A stretch of DNA of 64,000 nt, from positions 694,779-758,778 of the forward strand of contig NC_030383.2 of the NCBI RefSeq assembly GCF_001625215.2, read 5' to 3'. Position 1 is the stretch's first letter. The number at the start of each line of letters is the position of its first letter. The translations under genes were made by a program, and so were the position numbers. Source of the stretch: Daucus carota subsp. sativus (taxonomy: Eukaryota > Streptophyta > Magnoliopsida > Apiales > Apiaceae). The notes under the pieces are model-generated. The model saw only the letters and a program-made list of their open reading frames with translations. It made no database searches and had not been told where the DNA came from. Shown here piece by piece: positions 1-12,100 of this stretch.

Positions 1-750
1 TGAACAATTTAAATTTTAAAAAATAGGGATCCCGTACTGATAGACACTTCAACAATAATCTTTTAAATTCAAATTCTTTCAACAAAAAGATATTAAGAAA
101 AGTATGGGAAAGAGTGTCGAACAAGTGAGAGTTGAATATTCAATGATTAAAAATAAATGAGGAATGAGTTAGGGATTACCTATTTATGAGGAATGAAAAA
201 TGGATCCTAAAATATAGGGAATGAGCATGACTCTCCTTGAGTGAGTTTTTGTCCATATTCCTCAAAATTTTAACTTAGGACATGGTATAACTAATCTGCT
301 GGAGATGCTCTTAGTAAATCAATTCCATCAAAAAATTGAGAAATATTGAGTTTGGAGAAGATTTTATAATTAAAAGATATTTGCTTTTAATTTTAACAAT
401 AACAAACATATGTGAATCCACTCATTATCATGGACACAAATATTATATCAAGGAATATGTTGATTTGCTAACAATATCCGATTGGTTCATAGTTATCTTT
501 TTGCCAAATAATAAATATTAAACACACGTTTAATATTTATATTTAAAAAATTATAAACACGTATATTTTTTTTAAGAAAAATAAGCTCTTAAGTTTTTTT
601 TAAGAAAGAGCTTGTCCAAACTGCCCTTCCAGGTCGAGAAATTCGAACTTCTATTGTAATCCTGTCCAGAATGTTCCGAGGAGTAAAAAGGAGAGGAGGT
701 TGAGGAATTCAAACGTTATGTTATGTTATCCGTTATAGTAGCCGAAACGC
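1..750. other. AT-rich intergenic sequence, no gene seen
   Basis: No open reading frame here looks like a protein. Around 280-315 the sequence ends in a motif like CTGGAGATGCTCTTAG, which resembles the terminus of a common class of plant MITE. The other end would lie outside the window or is not recognisable, so no element is called. Confidence 0.5.
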
Positions 751-752
751 TA

Positions 753-991
753 CCTTCTCCATCCGTTAATCTGTCCCAGATGTTTGACTTTTAAACACGT
801 ATATTGAGGTGTAAAAAAATAATATCTACACTCAATAAAAAATTTCAATTCTTATCTCAAATAAAAGTTTAGATTCTAAACTTTTATTTGATATAAATTT
901 TATAAAAAATAATTATGTTTAGCTGTGATTTTTTTAACATCTTAAAATACGTGTAAAAAAGTCAAAAGCAATTAAAATGGGACGGAGGGAA
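753..991. mobile_element. Stowaway-like MITE
   Basis: The ends form a long imperfect inverted repeat of about 65-70 bp. The left end reads CTTCTCCATCCG and leads into TTTGACTTTT and ACACGTAT. The reverse complement of the right end reads TTCCCTCCGTCCC and also leads into TTTTGACTTTT and ACACGTAT. TA dinucleotides flank both sides (751-752 and 992-993). CTCCCTCCGT-type ends with a TA target duplication are typical of Stowaway (Tc1/mariner) MITEs. There is no coding capacity. The left terminus is diverged, so the exact ends may be off by a base or two. Confidence 0.7.
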
Positions 992-993
992 TA

Positions 994-2162
994 TATTTTT
1001 AAAGATAATATTTAACATTTAATCTTTTGTTAAAAAACAAATTAAAAAAACATTATAAATTTATTATTTATAGAATTATCAAAATATATAAACCTACGTA
1101 ATACGGACCGGGGTATGCGACTATGCGTATAAGTTGGCGTACAACAAAGCAATCCACCCGCATGCTTCTCAATGACGTTAATGGCCCTTTATTGTATGTT
1201 TGTTGTACATGGAGATGGAGTACTATATTTTTCAAAGTGAAGTGGAGTGGAATGTACTCAAATTTCAAATTTTATACTCACACCTCATTAAATATGAAAG
1301 AGTAATATAAACAAACTCGGTTAAAAATACTTAAAATTGAAATCTATTCTTCCCATTAAAATTGAAACCTTTTATTTTATATCCTTTTCGTGTTTTCTTC
1401 ATTCTTTCAATAAAACTTTTAACATTAGTTTGTTTTTCCAGATCTAAGGATTCAAAACTTTTTCTGATTTAGCCTTTTTTCTTAGATCTCAATTCTACGG
1501 AGCTACAGATTTCTCGTTCTTCCCTGTGTTTTTATCCTCAAAAATCGTCTGAGTTATCTTTGTGGGTTTGTTCCCCAGATCTAAGGATTGCGTTGGTTTA
1601 GCTAATTTTTCATTTATGTATTTGGTTGTTAGGTTGTCACTGATTTTGGTCATTTTGTTGTCTCATCGTTTGTGTGAGTTTTGTTATTTTCTCACAATTT
1701 GTGTGAGCATGGTGCTTGATTTAGTAATAGAAATTGTCGGGGATTGCATTCTCAGTCGATAGCTCAAACTGTTTGTAGCGGAAGCGAAAGTGGCGAAATA
1801 TGTGTATATATCATCTTCAACAAATCACGTTATTTTATTTCCAAGAAGAATGGATTGATCAGTGATTGTTTGTGTAATTTGGTTGTTCGACGCGACTGTT
1901 TATGTAGATGTCGTATGGTTTTTTATTATTAAATTAACTTATTTATCAAAAAAAAAAGGAAGAAAGAGAACTGTATAAATTGAAATTTTTTAATTTTAGA
2001 ATAAATAATAAAATATATTTGATTTTTATGGGACGATTTACATTTATACGTGCGATTTCATTATTATTGACATAGGTAAAATAAATTGAACACTGTTATT
2101 TAAAATCTGGAATATAATTTTTGAGATACTAAGCATTTTTGAAAAAAAAAATGATATTGCTA
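994..2162. other. Intergenic sequence without a recognised gene
   Basis: Only short open frames of 60-66 codons with no recognisable content. The stretch about 1390-1930 is T-rich and less AT-extreme than its surroundings. It contains a 14-bp phrase (CAGATCTAAGGATT) twice, near 1440 and 1577, and resembles a plant 5' UTR or leader intron with no coding exon attached. It may be a relic of a promoter or leader, but nothing proves this. Confidence 0.4.
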
Positions 2163-3589
2163 TCTATACTATACTATTAAAGCCGAAACATTAAAAGTTT
2201 GGTCAGTCGGTACTTGGGCCAAAATACGGGCCTATCTATATAACCAATTATTCTGGGCCTATTTATATATAAAATTATTCTTTTTAATTTGGGTCAAAGT
2301 ACGGGCCTATCTATATAACCAATTAATAATCCTTTTAAAGTTTGGTAGGTCAGTACTTGGGTCAAAATACGTGCCTATCTGTATAACCAATTATTCTGGG
2401 TCTATCTATATAAGGGCCATAGTACGGGCCTATCTATATAACCAGATAATCCTTTTAATTGAAATATATTACTTTTTTTATATTTTTGACTAAAAAACTC
2501 AATCTTCTAAAATAACATTGAGAAACATGGTAATTACTTTTTAACTAAAATATATTATCTTTTTATAAATTTTCCAACTAAAAAATTAATCTTTTACAAT
2601 TAATACGGACATGGGCGACATATTTATACGTAAAGATGTGTGCCAAAAGTCTAAAAATCATATAATAAAAAATAGAGGGAGTATTATTATATTGGTTGGG
2701 CGGTTGGTACTTGGGCCGAAGTACGGGTCTATCTATATATATAACCAATTATTCTTTTTAACTAAAATAAATTATCTTTTATATATTTTTTAGATAAAAA
2801 AACTCAATCTTTTAAAATAATATCGAGCAACATAGTAATTGTCTTTTTAATCAAAACGCTTTATCTTTTTTAGATTTTCTAACTAAAAAACCGAGTTTTT
2901 ACAATTAACACGGGCACCATATATATAAAAATATAATATCATTAAATATAATTATTAATAAATAACATGTGATATTATTCAACCAAAATACATTAATAAC
3001 ATTATTTTTAAATACTCTAATGATCTCATATTAAAAAAAATATTACAAATCTGTCATATACTATATATTATTACACTATTAAAGCCGAAAATAAAAATTA
3101 GCTTGGTTGGTCAGTTAGTTGAGTTTGGTGAATCGTTTGGTATTCGACCACGGAGCTCTTGAATTTATAACATGTTATAGTATATTTTTTATTATCAATT
3201 AAACCAAAACGTTAAATTTAGGTTAGTATGATGGGGAGGTATTTGGTTTCATGCGTATGTTTTATATTATATTATTAATTATTAATAACGAAATATCAAA
3301 GGTTAATTGGTTAGTTTATATCTGAGTTTATAAGCCACCTTAAATTATAACATGTAAAAGAAAATATTTTAACATTCTCATTAAAATATATATGTTCGAC
3401 CAAATTTTCAATTAGCCATTTGACGGACTTAACTATGAAGAATTTATCCAACTGTTAAATAAAACATTTATTAAACCACGTTATTCTATCATAATTTTAT
3501 TTTTACAATAAAATTAGGTAACTTTAAAATATATATAATAAAATAACAAATATGTTAACCGCCCGTGCATTGCACGGGTTATAAGCTAG
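2163..3589 (+). mobile_element. Non-autonomous Helitron with a second internal 5' end
   Basis: The left end starts TCTATACTATACTATTAAAG, a classic plant Helitron 5' terminus. The right end is CTAG (3586-3589), preceded by an 8-bp-stem hairpin CCCGTGCA-tt-TGCACGGG-type (about 3562-3578). The base before TC is A and the base after CTAG is T, as expected for insertion between A and T. There are no Rep/helicase frames, so it is non-autonomous. Between about 2200 and 2455 and again near 2700-2760, a phrase like GGGCCTATCTATATAACCA recurs five or more times as subterminal repeats. A second TC...ACTATTAAAGCCGAAA head lies at 3054-3090. Confidence 0.82.
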
Positions 3590-3664
3590 TGATTTCTTAA
3601 ATCCGTACAGAATAAAAAAACACCAGTTAAGCAGATAACATCTCAAAAAAATCCAAAATATTAA

Positions 3665-4110
3665 GGGGTCGTTTGGTTCGCGGGTTTCTGGAATGAGGTA
3701 TGGGGTTTGTCCATTCCAAACCCATACCTGATGTTTGGTTGAGAAAAACAAAATCTGAAACCCATACCTTAAACCCCCAAGGTATGGGTTTTTGATACCT
3801 AAATGGGGAGGTGGGTATGAGATGGAGGTATGAGCTATATTCATTTTTTATTTTTTTCCCCTCTCTTTAAGTAATGAAATATTAATATTTGATACAAAAT
3901 TAAATCAATGATGTAAAAATATATGACAATAATAATTTTATTAATATTTTTAATTAATACATATTAATAACTTATCATTTATAAAAATTGTACATATTGA
4001 TTCCAGCACTTAACCAAACACATGATATCAGATATGATACCTCAAACCCATACCAGCTTAATTCGATTCCTCATTCCAACCCGATACCACTCCTTGAACC
4101 AAACGACCCT
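3665..4110. mobile_element. PIF/Harbinger-like MITE
   Basis: The left end GGGGTCGTTTGGTTCG and the right end, reverse complement AGGGTCGTTTGGTTCA, form terminal inverted repeats of about 15 bp. The trinucleotide TAA flanks both sides (3662-3664 and 4111-4113). A 3-bp TAA target duplication with a G-rich terminus fits PIF/Harbinger (Tourist-type) elements. There is no transposase. It lies about 0.5 kb upstream of the DUF4057 start codon and begins 75 bp after the Helitron 3' end. Confidence 0.75.
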
Positions 4111-4332
4111 TAAGATAATTTTGAGATCCCTGACATTTTAAAAATATATATAAAATGATATTCATTTCAAATCTATACGTAAATCTTGCAACTAAACTTC
4201 TATATCATTTATCTATCTCTAACTTATCATTCCGATTCTCACTCCATCGATAATTATCCGGAAGGGATATAATATATCGAAAAAAATACAGAGGGGCGAA
4301 AGAAAGGGGTGGTGAAAGCTCACTGTCACCGA

Positions 4333-4338
4333 CACGTG
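4333..4338. promoter_or_regulatory. G-box / ABRE core CACGTG upstream of the DUF4057 gene
   Basis: A palindromic CACGTG within GACACGTGCC lies about 70 bp before a weak TATA-like stretch (4403-4410) and 262 bp before the start codon at 4600. G-boxes bind plant bZIP and bHLH factors. A role here is inferred from position only. Confidence 0.4.
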
Positions 4339-4535
4339 CCGGACGAATGGGAGGCACATGCTTGCCACAAAAGCACCCTACACTTTACCAATACTCCTCC
4401 TCTATATTTTATTTCAAATTCTAGATTTTGCTCTCACACATCACTCTTTTTCTCGCTTTTTTATATCTCTCTCATCTCTATCTTATTCATTTTTCAAATT
4501 TCACTTGTCCTGTTTTGTTGTGTTGTGTTGTTTCA

Positions 4536-4570
4536 GAGAGAGAGAGAGTTTAGAGAGAGAGAGAGAGTGA
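4536..4570 (+). repeat. GA microsatellite in the 5' leader
   Basis: Two (GA)n tracts separated by TTTA lie just upstream of the DUF4057 start codon. A CT-rich run is also present in intron 1, around 4728-4769. Leader GA/CT tracts are frequent in plant genes and often length-variable. Confidence 0.7.
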
Positions 4571-4599
4571 TCTACAGCAGCGAGAGAGATTTGAGAGAG

Positions 4600-6874
4600 A
4601 TGGACAGAAACACTACTACTCCGGTTAGAAAGCCACACACTTCCACCGCAGATCTGCTCACCTGGTCGGAGGTTCCTCCCGTCGCCGCTTCTCCCGCCAC
4701 CGCTCCTCGCTCCACTTCTCATCAGGTCTCTCTCTCTCATCCCTCTCCCTCTCTCTCTCTCTCTCTCTCGTTTTCAGCTGATTTTAACATTATGAATTTA
4801 TTAATTACAGCCGTCGGATGGGATAAGCAAGGTAGTGTTCGGAGGACAAGTGACTGATGAAGAAGTTGAGAGCTTGATGAAAAGGTTTGAGATCTATGTA
4901 TAAAATTAATTTATTAAATTTTAAAATGTTTTTTTTATAAAAAAAATGAATGAATTTGAATGTGCTTTGTGATTGAGGTGATCTGTTCAGTATGATTTGA
5001 TGATTGCTAGCTGATAAAGTGATTTAGTCATTCGTGTTTTTTGTTTGTGATTCTAAAAATTTAAAGTGTTTTTAATCATCATTTTTTTTAAAAATTGATT
5101 TGTGATTGGATTGATCTGCTCAATTTGATTTGTTGATTTCGAGTTGGTAAAATCATTCTCACACGTACGGTATGTTTGATTTTTAGTGTCTTGTTATTTG
5201 TACGTTTTCGGAACTGATTTGTGATGGGAACGATCTCTACTTAATTTGGTGAGTGGGTTACGGCTTTGATTAGGTAACTTTTGTTATTGGTGTTGGGTGT
5301 CTGATTGTTTATAGTGTTATTTAATATCGTTTTGAATTCGATTTGTGATTGATATGATCTTTATGATTTGATCAGTAGCTTACAACTTACAAGTTGGTGA
5401 AGTAATTTGCTATATATGTTCAAATTTTCAATTTTGGAATTCTTGAGATAATTATTGCTACTGTTCTAGATTAGGAAAAACCATCTCTTCTGCTTTTTAG
5501 TTTTTCCCCTCTTCCTTTAAATGCTTGGTGTAATGTTTATATGCTTTTTGTAGTCCATTTCAATTATATTTTACGGAATTAAGGTTAGGTGGATAGATCT
5601 GTAAAGAATATTATAGCTGAGAGGCTTGTGTATATACTTCTTCAACAATTTGGTGTATCGAAGTCAATACATACATTCGTTTCAGTGGGTTGTGCTTAAA
5701 AGTTATATACGCCTGTCTGCAGAAATGGCTTTGTGGTATTTTTCTTCTTCATATCTGTTGCCTGTGATCAGATATTTGTTGTAAATGCACAGTTTTAGTG
5801 GGTTTGCCAAGTCTGATGCAACACAGCACAGAGAATACTAAAATTTTTGTGTTTGCTGAAACATTTGACCTTATTACTACAGGAAGCCATGTTCTGGTTA
5901 TAAATTGAAGGAGATTACAGGCAACAACATCTTTGCAGCTGATGCAGAGAATGATACAGCAGAACCAGATAGTGCTGACCCAAATAACAAAACTGGATTA
6001 CGCATGTACCAGGTAATAATTGAACAATCGCTATAGTAAATTTGTTTGCAGACTGAAAGTTTACTGATGTTTATTGTCCAATTTGAAAATAACATCACAA
6101 TTCTTTATTTGATCTTATCAGCAAGCAGTTGCTGGAATCAGCCACATTTCATTTGGTGAAGATGGAACTGTTTCTCCTAAGAAGCCTGCTTCTCTTCCTG
6201 AGGTGGCAAAGCAACGAGAGCTGAGTGGGACATTAGACAGTGAAGCTGAGGCAAAGCTGAAGAAGCAGCTTTCTGAAGCCAAGTGCAAGGAGCTTAGCGG
6301 CCATAACATCTTTGCACCTCCTCCAGAAATTCAACCTCGCCCTTTGGCTGCTCGTGCATTGGCATTGAGGGAAAGCATCACCATTGGTGAACTTGCACCC
6401 AACCAAGTAAGCCCTTCTTTCTCTACATAGAGGCATAATATGGTTCTATATAGTACTGGTGTGTATATTCTAGTATTTACTGCAGCAAACCCAAGGTGGC
6501 TACAGGTTTCATGTCTTGTGTTTAATATTGTCCGGTTTTTGCGATTGTTCGGTATTATTCCATTTGTTCTGTAAACGAGAACTAATTAGTTTTTTCTTTT
6601 AAACATGTAGCCAAATGGAGGTCCCAGCAGTGATAATAATTCAGAACATGTTGTAAAGACCTCCAAGAAGATTCCTGACAAGAAATTTGCGGAGCTGTCT
6701 GGAAATGACATTTTCAAAGGGGATACTCCTCCAGCATCTGACAAACCACTAAGTTCAGCTAAGTTGCGAGAAATGAGTGGTAGCAACATCTTCGCAGATG
6801 GAAAAGTAGAGTCTCGGGTCTGCCTAGGTGCCCGCAAACCCCCAGGTGGTGATAGCAGCATCGCATTGGTGTAA
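4600..6874 (+). CDS. DUF4057 domain protein, 292 aa, five exons
   Basis: Exons by frame continuity are 4600-4725, 4811-4884, 5883-6012, 6122-6406 and 6611-6874, giving 292 residues. The protein starts MDRNTTTPVRKPHTSTADLL, a conserved N-terminus of the plant DUF4057 family. It continues with the family signatures PSDGISKVVFGGQVTDEE, NKTGLRMYQQAVAGISHISF and KKIPDKKFAELSGNDIFKG, and ends GGDSSIALV. The short motif L-S/T-G-x-(N/D)-I-F recurs at least four times (KEITGNNIF, KELSGHNIF, AELSGNDIF, REMSGSNIF), so the protein is a string of related short motifs. No enzyme domain, signal peptide or membrane segment is visible. The molecular function of the family is not established. The Pro/Ser-rich N-terminus suggests a disordered start. 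Length and exon structure look complete, and the gene converges on the Pumilio gene downstream. Confidence 0.9.
4966..5460 (+). repeat. Four degenerate ~125-bp tandem repeats in DUF4057 intron 2
   Basis: The phrase TTTGTGATTG, followed by a GATCT-type word and then a TTGGT-type word, recurs at 4966, 5099, 5218 and 5342 (spacings 133, 119 and 124 bp). Each copy is T-rich and strongly diverged from the others. The block fills much of the 998-bp intron. Confidence 0.6.
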
Positions 6875-7578
6875 AGTAGGGCTAACCCAATCATTTCACA
6901 TGATTATAATTATAATCGCTATTCTTGTGTATTTTCATAATTATGGCTGATGGGGGAGTATGTTCCATCCGATTTGACTCTGTTTGTGGATTTTGTTATG
7001 TTTTAGATTTTTAGTAACATGTTGATGGGACCTATGGAATACTATCTAATTGGATTGGTATGCCCATATTGCTTCTCATGGTGTGTAGTATTGAAGTTCT
7101 TGGCTGTTCTCTGAACTAATTTGTGTTCGATATCTTTTTTCGCTGAATCAACATTCCGATACATTACTTGGTTCTCTGAACTAATTTGTGTTTTATCCCT
7201 TCTCTTTTTTCGCTGAATCAACATTCTGATACATTACTCGGACAGATACTAGAAAATTGTAAGTTCTTTAATATGGGTACCAGATTCCCTAATTTTTTCC
7301 ATGTGGATATAAGGGTTACATCATTTACCACCTATCAGGCTATCACCCGTTTAGTTACTCACGCTAGTATATTTGTCTTCTAAGAAAAAATGCCTGTTAG
7401 AGCCTAGAAGATGGTTGCTCGTATTTTTGTCTAATGTCTCTTCTGATGGCATATGGTTAAGAACGAAAGATTTTGTTAGGAGATGGTTATGATTAAACAA
7501 TGAAAATGCTAGAAGTTGGTTATAATTTTGAACAACGAAAAGTACGTCTCTCATGAGAAAGATGATTACAAAAAAATA
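6875..7578. other. 3' flank of the DUF4057 gene
   Basis: This holds the presumed 3' UTR and a T-rich flank. A phrase including TTTTTTCGCTGAATCAACATTC occurs twice, at about 7134 and 7207, as a local tandem duplication of roughly 70 bp. No coding content is seen. Confidence 0.5.
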
Positions 7579-7827
7579 CTCCCTCCGTTTCAATTTATAT
7601 CTCCATTTTTAAGAATTTTTTTGTTTCAAATTATTTGTCCACTTCAACTCTCAATGCAAAATCATATTTCCAAAGTCAATTCTACTTCACATATCTATCA
7701 TTTATATTTCCTAGATCAATCTCACTCCACATATTTTGATCATTTAATGCAATTAATTTGTGAACATCCACTTTTATTAAACTGTGTGATTTTTTTAAAG
7801 TGGATATCTAATTTGAAACGGAGGAAG
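7579..7827. mobile_element. Stowaway MITE
   Basis: The left end CTCCCTCCGTTTCAATTTAT and the right end, reverse complement CTTCCTCCGTTTCAAATTAG, form inverted repeats. TA target duplications flank both sides (7577-7578 and 7828-7829). At 249 bp it is the usual Stowaway length. The surrounding sequence carries a diverged direct repeat, with GAGAAAGATGATTAC at about 7555 and again at 7867. Confidence 0.88.
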
Positions 7828-7829
7828 TA

Positions 7830-9173
7830 ATTATGAACAATGAAAACTGAAAATTACATCTTTTGCGAGAAAGATGATTACGGAAGATTTCTTCTGCTAG
7901 AAGATGGTTCCCAACAATTGACAGAAAATGTGCCCTACAATACATGTACACACACAGCTGATCCCAACAGTGGGATGTTGGTGGTCCAGGGATCAAAAGT
8001 GTACTGCTCTGCTGCACGCAGCAGCTTCATGGGCAATTTTCAAATTGTCTCTGGCCTGAACAAATACGTTACTATCCTGCCTAATAAATGCAATATTGAA
8101 TTTCTAGACACCTTCCAAAGGGCATCTATTTTAGGGCTGTACAATATATGTTGCTTTTCTGCATTTCATACCAAAATTCACAAAAGAAATAGACAGTTCT
8201 GCACTTCTGCTCTTCTTTTTTCTGGATCAAGTTGACCAATTCTGAACCCTGAAAAATTCACTTAATGTGTGGTGTTGATATGTTTTAGCACTTAAGTCCC
8301 ATGTGATGATTTTGTAGAGGGTCCTTGCTCCTTCGGGTTCTAATTTTACCTAGGCTGGGGTAAAAGTCCCGTCATGAAAATGACTGTTAGATGTGAAAAT
8401 TTAAGTTTTTACGGCCTAAGAGGTTGACGGTATAATTGGATATTTAGGTAAAAATTTGTAAAGGAAAGCAACTTCAGTGACCAAAGTATCAACAAGGTTT
8501 TCAAGAAACAAGAAAGGCATCTGATCATATCAATTATAAGTCTGCAACTGTTTCCTGAGCTATATGTATTAGCACAACAAAATCTTGGTGCAAAACCGAT
8601 ACAACTAATATTCTTCCGGATTATACGTTCTAGAGCCTGTGGCTGAGTTTAAAATTGTGACTTATGACTTAACTTGACTTAATGTGATAATTTGGTATCT
8701 TAATGTTTGGTAATTTTGAATGATTAATGCCTTACGAGTTATTAAAAATATGATGATAAAAATAAAAGTGACTTATGACTTATGGGTAAATTTTATCTCA
8801 AAAAAGTCTAAAAAATTAAGTCACCGAAAAATATCTCAAACTAATTTCTAGCTTTGAGTGAGTTTCTAATTATTACAAAAACATACATTTTTCTATCTTA
8901 AAGTCATAAACAGCTTTAAGCACCGACATAAAACCCACACAAACGAACTCCTAGACTTATAAGCTACAGCTTATTGGCACAAACAAAACCATACAAATGT
9001 TGATGGATAGGTAAGAAGCTCCTAATATAAGTACTGCACCTGTGCACAACAAACTTGTTTGGCCCAAAAAAAAGAGACTGGCAGATCTAAAATTGTCACA
9101 GACATCCACAAGGTTAAGTAATTAACATAGTTACGGTCTGAGGAACAACAACACGTCACCATAAACAACTACA
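7830..9173. other. Intergenic sequence between convergent genes
   Basis: A 131-codon open frame (7840-8235) has no recognisable domain and no splice context, and is not called. Near 8640-8990 there are weakly complementary ends resembling a decayed MITE, without a convincing target duplication. The 3' UTR of the Pumilio gene lies at the right. Confidence 0.45.
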
Positions 9174-12100
9174 TCACTTCTTCAGGAGGTTGCGGGAAAA
9201 TATCTTCTTGCAATATGGACTGGTGCGAAGGAGGGAATGTGCTCCAACAGCTTCGACTAGTGCAGCACGAAGAGGGCCCTGGTTCAAGGCCAAAAAAAAA
9301 AAGCCAAACACAGACATCAATAATACAAACTATAGAAGGAATAGGGTACAAGGATAACAGATTTTTCTTCTATGCAGTATCTATTCTGTTTTGACTATAG
9401 CATATAAATTTTTTATAGTTACCAAAATTGTGAAATTTTTTGCAGACTAAAATTCTGATTAAGATGACTGGTCGCATACTTGGATGAAGTATATGAAGAA
9501 TGCTTCATTATTATTTCATGATGGCGGCGTAAAGCAGTACCAAGATAGCGTTCAATATTTTAACATCATTTAAGTAAGCTTCTGAATTCGCAGTAAATAG
9601 AACCAGATTATTTTAACCAAACTTGAACCCTTGCACATCAAAAAATTTATATCAGGAACTTAAGAAGGGTGTTATTCATAGTTTCATACCTTGGAAAATT
9701 CTAATGCAGATTGAACAACATAATTGGCGAATGGATCTTGAAGCAACTGGTTAAAGTAAGGTACAGACAGAAATTCAGCTATGATCTTTGGACGGCTCTC
9801 TTCAGAAAATTTTAGACATTTTTCAACTACATGGCTGCTGAACTTCTGCATTGAGAGGTACACAAAATGCCCTTCTAACTGTGAAAGCATAGTCGCAGCA
9901 GCTGCTGGGATCTTAAGCTCTACCACATACTGAACGACATAATTTCTGCAGAGTCGAACAGATCAGAGTGTTTAATGATGTGCAACTTATAAATCAAGTT
10001 TAATTAGTTGCATCACTTCAAACAATAGCAGTGGGGCAGGAAAACATATTGCAGGATCAATATTAATGTGGAAATTTTAGAACAAAGTGTTGGTTGAAAC
10101 CAACAGATACACAAATTCATCAGATGACACCAGTTAGGCAGTTACTGCAACTTCATATCATTTTGATATCCCTGACTGATCCACTAATGCTGCTATTGCA
10201 CTAGAACTTAGAAGGTTTCTACTGATTTGGTTTCTGAGGCTGCCTGAGGGTCCAATTAGTACAACTATAATTCCCCTTGCGCTTTTATTAACACTGTACA
10301 TAATGCACTAAGTACTAAAGAAAGGCAAAGTAAAATACATTATATTTCGTGCTTGAACTTCATCAATTTCCCTCCCTCTGTATTATGTTAAGAATGTCCT
10401 TCAATTTATTATCTCAATCTTTAAACTAAATAAAAAGGAAGCACATGGGGACTATAATAAATTTGAAGTCTGAGCATTAAATATATGGTACAAGGAACTC
10501 TTGAAAAAGAACTGTGAAGCACTAATTCAAATTTTACTAATTTGAGACATTAAAACAAGTACATTTATTTATATCAGGAGCGACTTACAGTGTTTTGTGT
10601 AAGTGCAGATCATGAATATATCTTGCTAATGCAATTGTTTGAAGGTAGGTTGCAGAAAACAGAAGCTTCTGAATATTGTTAAGTGTTAATAGTTTGGTTC
10701 AGATGTTCATGAACTAAAAAAACAGGACTGACCAGAAAATATTTCTAAGTGTCTACTAGATTACCCAAATCAGTAATGTTAAACAAGTAATAATTACCCG
10801 AAGGAATCTTGAGCAAGCATAAGTGCATTTAAACAAACTTCTGCAATTAGCTTTTCTCTATGCTTCCCAGTTGAGTGAGCAATGCACTGATTCAAAACAC
10901 AGCATCCATGGCGGTGGGTTGCAATCTCAACACAATACTTAGTAGCAGCAACAAAAAGGAACTGTATATCAAATACATCAGCAAAGTCAGGACCAGAGAT
11001 GGTCTGAAAAGTTAGAGGTTGACAGCATAACATAATAGCTTTATCGACAGAATGGAGAGTAAATCAGTTTGACGTTAAGTAGGGTCAATGAAGGATGTAC
11101 ATGACACATGGTGTTGATCATTCCCATACAAATTCACTTAAACAATAAATTGGTGACCACTAGAAAGAGTGGACGCCGTTGATTATCAGGCTTAATGTAA
11201 ACTATTTTATTCCTATATCATTGTCATGCTGTGACTTGACAAAATTACAGATGAGATAAACATAGATGTTATATGATATCTGTGGTTATCGCCATCAACA
11301 TAAAAATTTTGTATCATATATTATTAGGACGGGTCAAAGAAAACTACATAGATAGTCATTAAAACAAGTAACATGTCATTTTGTTTTTAACAGAGACAAA
11401 TTTTGCTGGCCTGGAGTGCATAAAGGTTGGCAAACACAAATTGCTCTACGAGAACTAAACAAACTTAAGTTATGTACATTGCATTTACCTCCAAAGACAT
11501 GCAGTGATGAAGTGCAACAAACATATTCTGCAGTTGATCAGTAGAGCACACACTTACCTTATTGTAGTTGTGCCCAAGGCACTTCAAGCAACACTGCAGC
11601 ACATGATTTCCGTTGACATCTTTTATAAGATCAAGGAAACCTGGTTCAAGTGCCAGTGTAAGTGCCGTAATTTGCTGCTTTGTTTTGAGATTCTTTATCA
11701 GTTTCTGCATCGAGCATGTACTGGCACCAGAAAGAGCAGTCAGCAATAAAAAAAATTGGGACAATAAGGTTTTTTATTAAATAGATAGGTGAACAAAGAA
11801 ATCAAAGGATCATACCCATGTCTGTCCGAACAAATTCTAACAAGCACTCGAGGATCATCAGTTACCATGTGAACAATTTGCATTTTCTGATCTTCACTGC
11901 AGACATCTATCAATTTCTGAATGAGGTAATTACCAAACGGATTTATCATAAGTTCAACAACATGATCAATTATTTCATTAAATATCAACTGCACGTCTTG
12001 AGGACTGCCCTCTTCTATTTGTTTTTGTAAAAAGCGGCAACCTAACTGATCCTTGGCCATGTGGTATATACCCCCTCTAAGTTCTGAAAGTGAGCCATAT

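Noticed and set aside
1390..1932. T-rich leader-like region with short frames
   Set aside because: It resembles a 5' UTR with intron, but no coding exon follows, so no gene is claimed.
3524..3844. 106-codon minus-strand frame
   Set aside because: It spans the Helitron 3' end and the Harbinger-like MITE, so it is mobile-element sequence rather than a gene.
7840..8235. 131-codon open frame after the Stowaway MITE
   Set aside because: No recognisable domain, irregular composition, no promoter or splice context, and it starts at the edge of a MITE. Probably chance.
8640..8990. Possible decayed MITE with GACTTATGACTTA words
   Set aside because: The ends are only weakly complementary and no target duplication was found.
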